Assembly: GCF_003755175.1 (NCBI RefSeq) | Contig: NZ_RKHX01000001.1 | Location: 1 to 64,000 of the forward strand | Length of the DNA stretch: 64,000 bases | Direction of reading: 5' to 3' | DNA from: Cellulomonas sp. PhB150 | GTDB lineage: Bacteria; Actinomycetota; Actinomycetes; Actinomycetales; Cellulomonadaceae | Part shown: positions 40,732-47,796 of the stretch, in pieces | Numbering within the stretch: position 1 is the stretch's first letter | Layout: each line of letters begins with the position of its first letter | Position numbers and translations under genes: made by a program | The notes under the pieces: generated by a model | Seen by the model: the letters and a program-made list of their open reading frames with translations, nothing else | Told to the model about the DNA's origin: nothing | Databases searched by the model: none

Positions 40732-41517
40732 ATGACCGACGTGCTCGACCTGCAGGCCGTGACGATCCGCCGGGGGACGACGACGATCCTCGACGACATC
40801 TCGTGGACGGTGCGCGAGGGGGAACGGTGGGTCGTGCTGGGCCGCAACGGCGCCGGGAAGACGACGTTGCTGCAGGTCGCCTCCGGCCGCATGCACCCCA
40901 CCGGCGGGACCGCGGACCTGCTCGGCGAGCGGCTCGGCCGCGTCGACGTCTTCGAGCTGCGCCCCCGCATCGGGCTGTCCAGCGCCGCGCTCGCGGACCG
41001 CATCCCGTCGGGCGAGACGGTGCGCGACGTCGTGCTCACCGCGGCGTACGGCGTGACCGGACGCTGGCGCGAGACGTACGAGGAGCTCGACGAGTCGCGC
41101 GCGACGGACCTGCTGCGCGCCTTCGGGGTCGACCACCTCGGCGAGCGGTACTTCGGGACCCTGAGCGAGGGCGAGCGCAAGCGCGTCCAGATCGCCCGCT
41201 CGCTCATGACCGACCCCGAGCTGCTGCTGCTCGACGAGCCTGCCGCGGGGCTCGACCTCGGCGGCCGCGAGGAGCTCGTCGCGGCGCTCGCCGAGCTCGC
41301 CGCCGACCCGAGGTCGCCGGTCCTCGTGCTGGTCACCCACCACGTCGAGGAGATCCCGCCCGGGTTCACGCACCTGCTGCTCCTCAAGGACGGCCGCGTG
41401 CACGCCGCCGGTCCGGTCGACGAGGTCCTCACCGCGCAGACGCTGTCCGGTGCGTTCGGGCTCGACCTCACCGTCGACCGCAACGGCGACCGCTGGTCCG
41501 CGCGGGCCGCGGGCTGA
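40732..41517 (+). CDS. ABC transporter ATP-binding protein without adjacent permease
   Basis: 261 residues. Walker A GRNGAGKTTLLQV near 39-50, signature LSEGERKRVQIARSLM (Glu for the usual Gly), Walker B LLLLDEPAAGLDLGG and an H-loop in VLVTHHVEEIPPG. It resembles the YlmA/ModF-like soluble group. No permease is adjacent, so it may be a non-transport ATPase. TAGGGT (40720-40725) lies six bases before the ATG, which suggests a leaderless transcript. Confidence 0.9.
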   Translation: MTDVLDLQAVTIRRGTTTILDDISWTVREGERWVVLGRNGAGKTTLLQVASGRMHPTGGTADLLGERLGRVDVFELRPRIGLSSAALADRIPSGETVRDVVLTAAYGVTGRWRETYEELDESRATDLLRAFGVDHLGERYFGTLSEGERKRVQIARSLMTDPELLLLDEPAAGLDLGGREELVAALAELAADPRSPVLVLVTHHVEEIPPGFTHLLLLKDGRVHAAGPVDEVLTAQTLSGAFGLDLTVDRNGDRWSARAAG

Positions 41518-41611
41518 GGAAAACCCCACAAGTTCGCAAAGCAGTCGTCTAGGATCGGTACAAGAGCCCGATCCACCCAGGACCGGGCGCGGCCGAAGGG
41601 GGCTGCATCCC

Positions 41612-42043
41612 ATGGACTGGTTGTGGTGGATCGGCGGGGCGTTCGCGCTCGGCATCCTGGAGATGCTCTCGCTCGACCTCGTGCTGATCATGCTCGCCGG
41701 CGGAGCAGTCGCCGGAGGTGTCGCCAGTGCGGCTGGGGCGCCCGTGTGGCTGCAGTTCCTGGTGGCAGCCCTGACCGCCGTCGTGCTGCTCGCGACGCTG
41801 CGCCCCTGGCTCCTGCGCCGGCTCAGGAGGCGCGTCCCGCTCGAGGAGACCAACGCCGCCGCGCTCGTCGGCAAGGGCGCCGTCGTCGTCTCGACCGTGA
41901 CGCTCGAGGGCGGCCGCGTGAAGCTGGACGGCGAGGTCTGGAGCGCGCGCACCAGCACCCCCGAGGCGCTGCCCCCCGGCTCGCAGGTGCGGGTCGACCG
42001 CATCGACGGCGCGACGGCCGTCGTCGCACCCGCCGCGGGCTGA
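41612..42043 (+). CDS. NfeD family membrane protein
   Basis: 143 residues. Two to three membrane helices in the first 70 residues, followed by the soluble OB-fold domain (ALVGKGAVVVSTVTLEGGRV, VRVDRIDGATAVV). NfeD proteins partner SPFH/stomatin proteins, and such a gene follows 54 bases later. TAGGAT (41550-41555) is a likely -10 with a leader of about 55 bases and a poor Shine-Dalgarno (GAAGGGGG at 41605). The pair probably manages membrane domains or protein quality control. Confidence 0.92.
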   Translation: MDWLWWIGGAFALGILEMLSLDLVLIMLAGGAVAGGVASAAGAPVWLQFLVAALTAVVLLATLRPWLLRRLRRRVPLEETNAAALVGKGAVVVSTVTLEGGRVKLDGEVWSARTSTPEALPPGSQVRVDRIDGATAVVAPAAG

Positions 42044-42097
42044 CCCACCGCACTTCCCCGCAGCCGCGGGGCATCCGATCGAAGACCTGGAGGATTC

Positions 42098-43273
42098 ATG
42101 GACGACCCCAGCGGCGGCCAGATCGCCCTGTACATCGTGCTCGGACTGGCCGTGCTGTTCGTGATCATCGGGCTGATCCGGGCGGTGCGGATCGTCCCGC
42201 AGACCGTCGCGGTGCTGGTCGAGCGCCTCGGTCGCTACTCGCGGACCCTGGACGCCGGCCTGCACCTGCTGATCCCGTTCGTCGACCGTGTCCGCGCAGG
42301 GGTCGACCTGCGCGAGCAGGTCGTGTCCTTCCCGCCGCAGCCCGTGATCACCTCGGACAACCTGGTGGTCAGCATCGACACGGTCATCTACTTCCAGGTG
42401 ACCGAGCCGAAGGACGCGGTCTACGAGATCGCCAACTACATCACCGGCATCGAGCAGCTCACGGTCACCACGCTGCGCAACGTCGTCGGCTCGATGGACC
42501 TCGAGCAGACGCTGACCAGCCGCGACCAGATCAACGGTCAGCTGCGCGGCGTGCTCGACGAGGCGACCGGGCGGTGGGGCGTGCGCGTCAACCGCGTCGA
42601 GCTCAAGTCGATCGACCCGCCGGACAGCATCAAGGGCTCGATGGAGCAGCAGATGCGTGCCGAGCGTGACCGCCGCGCCACGATCCTGACGGCCGAGGGT
42701 GTCAAGCAGTCGCAGATCCTCACGGCCGAGGGTGAGAAGCAGGCCGCGATCCTGCGGGCCGAGGGCAACGCGCAGTCGGCGATCCTGAACGCCGAGGGCG
42801 AGGCGCGGGCCATCCTGCAGGTGTTTGACGCGGTGCACCGCGGGGACGCCGACCCCAAGCTGCTGGCCTACCAGTACCTGCAGGTGCTGCCCAAGATCGC
42901 GCAGAGCCCGTCGAGCAAGATGTGGTTCCTGCCGTCCGAGCTCAGCGGCGCGCTCGGTGCGTTCGCGAAGGGCTTCGCCGGCGGCGACGACGAGGGCGGG
43001 CCGTTCGGGAGCAGCCGGCCCGCGGGGGAGTCGCCCCTCAAGGACGACCTCCCGCCCACCACGCTGACCGATCCGGCGGTGGCCTTGGCCGAGGCCAAGC
43101 GCGAGTCCGCGGCCGCGACGGCCGACGCGACGAGCGCAGGCAACCTCAGCGGCCGCCCGTTCGACGCGGGTGCCGAGCTGGGCCAGCGTCCCGGGCAGGG
43201 CGCGGCGCCGCTGCGGCCCACGACCGAGGCGACGCCGTCGCTGCAGAAGCCGGAGGACTCTGCGCCGGAATGA
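42098..43273 (+). CDS. SPFH/Band 7 (stomatin-like) protein
   Basis: 391 residues. One N-terminal membrane helix (about 7-27) is followed by the SPFH domain: VPQTVAVLVERLGRYSRTLDAG, VDLREQVVSFPPQPVITSDN and RVNRVELKSI. A coiled-coil Ala/Glu region follows (TILTAEGVKQSQILTAEGEK). The last 90 residues are disordered. These proteins oligomerise on the membrane. It probably forms an operon with the NfeD gene; CTGGAGG precedes the ATG. Confidence 0.93.
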   Translation: MDDPSGGQIALYIVLGLAVLFVIIGLIRAVRIVPQTVAVLVERLGRYSRTLDAGLHLLIPFVDRVRAGVDLREQVVSFPPQPVITSDNLVVSIDTVIYFQVTEPKDAVYEIANYITGIEQLTVTTLRNVVGSMDLEQTLTSRDQINGQLRGVLDEATGRWGVRVNRVELKSIDPPDSIKGSMEQQMRAERDRRATILTAEGVKQSQILTAEGEKQAAILRAEGNAQSAILNAEGEARAILQVFDAVHRGDADPKLLAYQYLQVLPKIAQSPSSKMWFLPSELSGALGAFAKGFAGGDDEGGPFGSSRPAGESPLKDDLPPTTLTDPAVALAEAKRESAAATADATSAGNLSGRPFDAGAELGQRPGQGAAPLRPTTEATPSLQKPEDSAPE

Positions 43274-43280
43274 TCTGGCG

Positions 43281-43305
43281 GAGTGAGTGCTCACTCAGTT
43301 AGTGT
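43281..43305 (+). promoter_or_regulatory. TetR-type operator and promoter of the exporter operon
   Basis: The inverted repeat TGAGTG-N2-CACTCA (43284-43297, within a longer GAGTGA...TCACTC arrangement from 43281) lies three bases before the -10 TAGTGT (43300-43305). The ATG of the regulator follows after seven bases. A repressor bound here would block RNA polymerase, which fits autoregulation. Confidence 0.75.
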
Positions 43306-43312
43306 CGGCCGT

Positions 43313-44002
43313 ATGGCCACACCCGCAGTCGAGAGCGGCGCGACCCGGACGGGTCGCGCCGCTCCGCTGCCTCCCGACGAGCGGCGCCGCGCGATCCTGC
43401 ACGACGTGCGGGCGCTCGTGCTGGACCGCGGCGCGGCCGTCACCACGCGTGAGCTCGCGCTGGCGGCGGGCGTCTCCGAGGGCACGCTGTTCCGCGTGTT
43501 CGACGACAAGGTCACCCTGCTGCGCGAGACCGTGCACGCGGCGGTGGACCCGGTCGCGGTCGTCCCGGCCCTCGACGCGATCGACCGGGACCTCCCGCTC
43601 GACGAGCGCCTGACCCGGATCCTGGAGATCGGCTTCGAGCGCATCGGCGAGACGATGCGCTGGTTCGCGGTCCTGCACGAGCTCGGTCGCCTCGAGCCGA
43701 ACCCGCAGGACCTGCTCGAGCAGCGGCGCAGGACCCACCGCGAGTGGGCGCAGCACCAGCAGGCGGGCCAGCTCGAGGTCCGTCTCGCCGTCGCGCGCGT
43801 GCTCGAGCCGGATGCCGCGGCGCTCGCCCGCCCGGTCGACCAGGTGGTCGCCCTGCTGGACGTCGTCCTCGTCGGCGCCGCGATGCAGCAGGGCGAGGCC
43901 GCGCGCCGCGGCACCACCGCGAACATCCCCGCCATCGACGTCCTCGTCACCCACTTCCTGCACGGCGCACTCGCCCCGTCCACCACCAGGAGCCCGTCAT
44001 GA
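43313..44002 (+). CDS. TetR family transcriptional regulator
   Basis: 229 residues. An N-terminal helix-turn-helix lies near 25-72 (VTTRELALAAGVSEGTLFRVF), then a variable ligand-binding domain. The first 20 residues are a Thr/Ala/Arg-rich tail. It precedes and overlaps (ATGA) a heterodimeric ABC exporter, and a palindrome lies at its promoter, so it most likely represses the exporter operon and itself. The ligand is unknown. Confidence 0.93.
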   Translation: MATPAVESGATRTGRAAPLPPDERRRAILHDVRALVLDRGAAVTTRELALAAGVSEGTLFRVFDDKVTLLRETVHAAVDPVAVVPALDAIDRDLPLDERLTRILEIGFERIGETMRWFAVLHELGRLEPNPQDLLEQRRRTHREWAQHQQAGQLEVRLAVARVLEPDAAALARPVDQVVALLDVVLVGAAMQQGEAARRGTTANIPAIDVLVTHFLHGALAPSTTRSPS

Positions 44003-45744
44003 TGCTCGTCCGACTGCTGCGGGAGCACCTGCGCCCGTACCGCGGTGCCGTCTACGCGATCGTCGCGCTGCAGCTCGTGCAGACGATGGCCACGCTCTAC
44101 CTGCCGAGCCTCAACGCGCGGATCATCGACGACGGCGTGGCCGCCGGCGACACCGACGAGATCATGCGGCTCGGCGGCGTGATGCTCGCGATCAGCTTCC
44201 TACAGGTCATCTGCGCGATCGTCGCGGTCTACTACGGCTCGCGGACGGCCATGGCGTTCGGGCGTGACGTGCGCGGCAGGCTGTTCGGCCACGTGCAGAC
44301 GTTCTCCGCGCAGGAGGTCGGCAAGTTCGGCGCCCCGACGCTGATCACCCGCACGACGAACGACGTCCAGCAGGTGCAGATGGTCGTGCTGATGACCTTC
44401 ACCTTCATGATCATGGCGCCGATCATGCTCATCGGCGGCGTCGTCATGGCACTGCAGGAGGATGCGAAGCTCTCCTCGATCTTGCTGTTCGCCGTCCCCG
44501 TGCTCGGCGTCACCGTCGGCCTCATCGTGTCCCGGATGGTGCCGTACTTCCGGCAGATGCAGAAGCGCATCGACGCGATCAACCGGGTGCTGCGCGAGCA
44601 GATCGCCGGCGTGCGCGTGGTGCGGGCCTTCGTCCGCGAGGAGCGCGAGTCGCGCCGGTTCGGCGAGGCGAACACCGCGCTCTACACGACGTCGCTGCGT
44701 GCCGGGCAGCTCATGGCACTGATGTTCCCCGTCGTCATGCTGGTGCTCAACGCGACGAGCGTCGGCGTGCTGTGGTTCGGCAGCCACCGGGTCGACAACG
44801 GCATGCCGGTCGGTGCGCTCACGGCGTTCCTGTCCTACATCGCCTACATCCTCATGGCCGTGATGATGAGCACGATGATGTTCGTCATGGTCCCGCGGGC
44901 CATGGTCTCCTCGGACCGCATCACCGAGGTGCTCGACACCACCACCACCGTGCACTCGCCGATCAAGCCCGTCGCCCTGCCCACGGGCTCCGATGCCCGT
45001 CCCGGGCTGCTCGAGCTGCGGGACGTCGAGTTCCGCTACCCGGGCGCCGAGGCCGCGGTGCTGCGCGGCGTCGACCTCGTGGCCGAGCCGGGCAGGACCA
45101 CGGCGATCATCGGCTCGACCGGGTCCGGCAAGACGACGCTGCTCAACCTCGTGCCCCGCCTGTTCGACGTGACCGGCGGCCGCGTGCTGCTCGACGGCGT
45201 CGACGTGCGCGACCTCGACCCCGAGGACCTGTGGGCGCAGGTCGGCATCGTCCCGCAGAAGCCGTACCTGTTCTCCGGGACCGTGCGCTCCAACCTCGAG
45301 TACGGCAAGCCCGGAGCGAGCGACGACGAGCTGTGGCACGCGCTCGAGGTCGCCCAGGCCCGCAGCTTCGTCGAGGCTCTGCCCGAGGGGCTCGACGCGC
45401 CGATCTCGCAGGGCGGCACCAACGTCTCGGGCGGCCAGAGACAACGGCTGGCCATCGCCCGGGTGCTGGTCAGACGGCCGCACCTGTACCTGTTCGACGA
45501 CTCGTTCAGCGCGCTGGACTACGCGACCGATGCGGCCCTGCGGCGGGCGCTCGTGCCCGAGACCCGGGACGCCGCGGTGCTGATCGTCGCGCAGCGCGTG
45601 GCCACCATCCGGCACGCCGACGCGATCGTGGTGCTCGAGGAGGGCGCGGTGGTGGGCGTCGGCACGCACGCCGAGCTCCTCGAGTCGAACCAGACGTACC
45701 AGGAGATCGTGTACTCGCAGGTCAGCGCGGAGGAGGCAGCATGA
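43999..45744 (+). CDS. ABC exporter half-transporter (permease-ATPase fusion), subunit 1
   Basis: 581 residues. Six membrane helices in about 1-320, then the nucleotide-binding domain. Walker A GSTGSGKTTL, signature [15 protein letters not shown] and Walker B LYLFDDSFSALD, with Asp where the catalytic Glu normally stands. That marks the degenerate ATP site of heterodimeric exporters such as TM287/288 or BmrCD. The partner with the canonical Glu follows at once. Drug or lipid export is likely. Confidence 0.93.
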   Translation: MMLVRLLREHLRPYRGAVYAIVALQLVQTMATLYLPSLNARIIDDGVAAGDTDEIMRLGGVMLAISFLQVICAIVAVYYGSRTAMAFGRDVRGRLFGHVQTFSAQEVGKFGAPTLITRTTNDVQQVQMVVLMTFTFMIMAPIMLIGGVVMALQEDAKLSSILLFAVPVLGVTVGLIVSRMVPYFRQMQKRIDAINRVLREQIAGVRVVRAFVREERESRRFGEANTALYTTSLRAGQLMALMFPVVMLVLNATSVGVLWFGSHRVDNGMPVGALTAFLSYIAYILMAVMMSTMMFVMVPRAMVSSDRITEVLDTTTTVHSPIKPVALPTGSDARPGLLELRDVEFRYPGAEAAVLRGVDLVAEPGRTTAIIGSTGSGKTTLLNLVPRLFDVTGGRVLLDGVDVRDLDPEDLWAQVGIVPQKPYLFSGTVRSNLEYGKPGASDDELWHALEVAQARSFVEALPEGLDAPISQGGTNVSGGQRQRLAIARVLVRRPHLYLFDDSFSALDYATDAALRRALVPETRDAAVLIVAQRVATIRHADAIVVLEEGAVVGVGTHAELLESNQTYQEIVYSQVSAEEAA

Positions 45745-47714
45745 GCGCGCAGCAGACCGTCCCGCGCCGGCCCCCGCAGCGCGGCCCGGGCCCGATGGGC
45801 GGCATGGGCGTGCCCGGGGAGAAGTCGAGCAACTTCACGGCGTCCGGCAAGAGGTTCCTGCGCGAGCTGCGGCCCGAGGTCGCCCGCATCGTGCTGGTCC
45901 TCGTGCTCGCCGTGGCCTCCGTGGTCCTCGCGGTCATCGGCCCCAAGCTCCTGGGCAACGCGACGAACGTGATCTTCGCGGGATTCGTGGGGAACCTGCC
46001 GCAGATGCAGCAGTTCGTCGGCCAGTCCCAGGAGCAGGTTGTCGCCGCGCTGCGGGCCTCCGGGCAGGACACGTTCGCCGACACGGTCTCCGGCATCCCC
46101 GGGCTCGTGCCCGGGCAGGGCATCGACTTCGGTCACCTGCGCGGGATCCTCGTCGTCGTCCTGGTCATCTACGTGGGCTCCTTCCTGTTCGGCTGGGCCC
46201 AGGGGCGGATCACCGCGGGCGTGGTGCAGCGCGTGGTCCTGCGCCTGCGTGCGGACGTCGAGGCCAAGCTCGGCCGACTGCCGCTGAAGTACCTCGACTC
46301 CCACCCGCGGGGCGAGCTGCTCAGCCGCGTCACCAACGACATCGACAACGTCGCCCAGACGCTGCAGCAGACGCTCAGCCAGCTCATCACCTCGGTGCTG
46401 ACGGTCGTCGGCGTGCTGATCATGATGTTCTGGATCTCGCCGCTGCTCGCGCTGGTCGCGCTGATCACCGTCCCGCTGTCGATGATCGTCGCCGCGGTGA
46501 TCGCCAAGCGGTCCAAGCCCCAGTTCATCGAGCAGTGGGCGGGGACCGGGCGGCTCAACGCGCACATCGAGGAGATGTACACCGGCCACACGCTGGTCAC
46601 GGTGTTCGGGCGCCAGCACGAGGCGGCCGAGGTGTTCGCCGAGCGCAACGACAAGCTCTACGACGCGAGCTTCAAGGCCCAGTTCATCTCCGGCACGATC
46701 CAGCCGGCGCTGGGCTTCCTCGCCAACCTCAACTACGTCATCGTGGCCGTCGTCGGCGGCCTGCGCGTGGCCTCCGGGACCATGACGCTCGGCGACGTGC
46801 AGGCGTTCATCCAGTACAGCCGGCAGTTCACCCAGCCGATCACGCAGATCGCGAGCATGGCCAACCTGCTGCAGTCCGGCATCGCCTCGGTGGAGCGCGT
46901 GTTCGAGCTGCTGGACGCCGACGAGCAGGAGCCGGACCCGGACCCGGCCGAGCAGCTGCCCACGCCCGTCCGCGGCCGCGTCGCGTTCGAGCACGTCGCG
47001 TTCAGCTACTCGCCCGACAAGCCCCTCATCGAGGACCTCTCGATCGTCGCCGAGCCCGGTCAGACGATCGCGATCGTCGGGCCGACGGGTGCCGGCAAGA
47101 CGACGCTGGTCAACCTGCTCATGCGGTTCTACGAGGTCGACGCGGGCCGGATCACGCTCGACGGGGTCGACACGCGTGCCACCACCCGTGACGCGCTGCG
47201 CTCGCAGATGGGCATGGTCCTGCAGGACACCTGGCTGTTCGGCGGGTCGATCGCGGACAACATCGCCTACGGCGTCGAGCAGGCGACCCACGAGCAGATC
47301 GTCGCCGCGGCCGAGGCCACGCACGTCGACCGGTTCGTGCGGACGCTGCCCGACGGCTACGACACGGTGATCGACGACGAGGGCGCGAACGTCTCGGCGG
47401 GGGAGAAGCAGCTGCTCACCATCGCGCGCGCGTTCCTGGCCGACCCGACGATCCTCATCCTCGACGAGGCCACGTCGTCGGTCGACACCCGCACCGAGGT
47501 GCTCGTGCAGCAGGCGATGAACGCGCTGCGCGTGGGGCGGACGTCGTTCGTCATCGCGCACCGGCTCTCGACCATCCGCGACGCCGACATCATCCTCGTG
47601 ATGGAGAACGGTGCGATCGTCGAGCAGGGCTCGCACGACGAGCTCCTCGCGGCCGACGGCGCGTACGCGCGGCTGTACGCGAGCCAGTTCGCGGCGGCGG
47701 TGACCGAGGAGTAA
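45741..47714 (+). CDS. ABC exporter half-transporter, subunit 2
   Basis: 657 residues. After a Pro/Gly-rich tail and the first helix (IVLVLVLAVASVVLAVIG) comes a transmembrane domain with a longer extracellular loop than usual (about 75-130, including FVGQSQEQVVAALRASGQD), then the ATPase: Walker A GPTGAGKTTLVNLLM, signature VSAGEKQLLTIARAFL, Walker B ILILDEATSSVDTR with the catalytic Glu. The signature Ala replaces Gly. It pairs with the preceding subunit, overlapping by ATGA. Confidence 0.93.
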   Translation: MSAQQTVPRRPPQRGPGPMGGMGVPGEKSSNFTASGKRFLRELRPEVARIVLVLVLAVASVVLAVIGPKLLGNATNVIFAGFVGNLPQMQQFVGQSQEQVVAALRASGQDTFADTVSGIPGLVPGQGIDFGHLRGILVVVLVIYVGSFLFGWAQGRITAGVVQRVVLRLRADVEAKLGRLPLKYLDSHPRGELLSRVTNDIDNVAQTLQQTLSQLITSVLTVVGVLIMMFWISPLLALVALITVPLSMIVAAVIAKRSKPQFIEQWAGTGRLNAHIEEMYTGHTLVTVFGRQHEAAEVFAERNDKLYDASFKAQFISGTIQPALGFLANLNYVIVAVVGGLRVASGTMTLGDVQAFIQYSRQFTQPITQIASMANLLQSGIASVERVFELLDADEQEPDPDPAEQLPTPVRGRVAFEHVAFSYSPDKPLIEDLSIVAEPGQTIAIVGPTGAGKTTLVNLLMRFYEVDAGRITLDGVDTRATTRDALRSQMGMVLQDTWLFGGSIADNIAYGVEQATHEQIVAAAEATHVDRFVRTLPDGYDTVIDDEGANVSAGEKQLLTIARAFLADPTILILDEATSSVDTRTEVLVQQAMNALRVGRTSFVIAHRLSTIRDADIILVMENGAIVEQGSHDELLAADGAYARLYASQFAAAVTEE

Positions 47715-47732
47715 TCCGGGCATAGCGGGCAT

Positions 47733-47796
47733 GCCGGGTCTCCCGATAACGTCGTGACGCCCCTGGTCGCAGGGGCGCGACGCGAGGGAGACCGGC
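47733..47796 (+). promoter_or_regulatory. Extended hairpin covering the ribosome binding site of the next gene
   Basis: Three nested perfect arms can pair: 47738-47744 with 47786-47792, 47750-47754 with 47778-47782, and 47758-47764 with 47771-47777 (loop GGTCGC). A bulged extension (47733-47735, 47737 with 47793-47796) reaches the start codon. The right outer arm contains the purine-rich Shine-Dalgarno GAGGGAG. It may be a terminator of the ABC operon, or an RNA element that limits translation. A possible -10 (TAACGT, 47747-47752) within it would make the outer arm absent from a proximal transcript. Confidence 0.5.
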
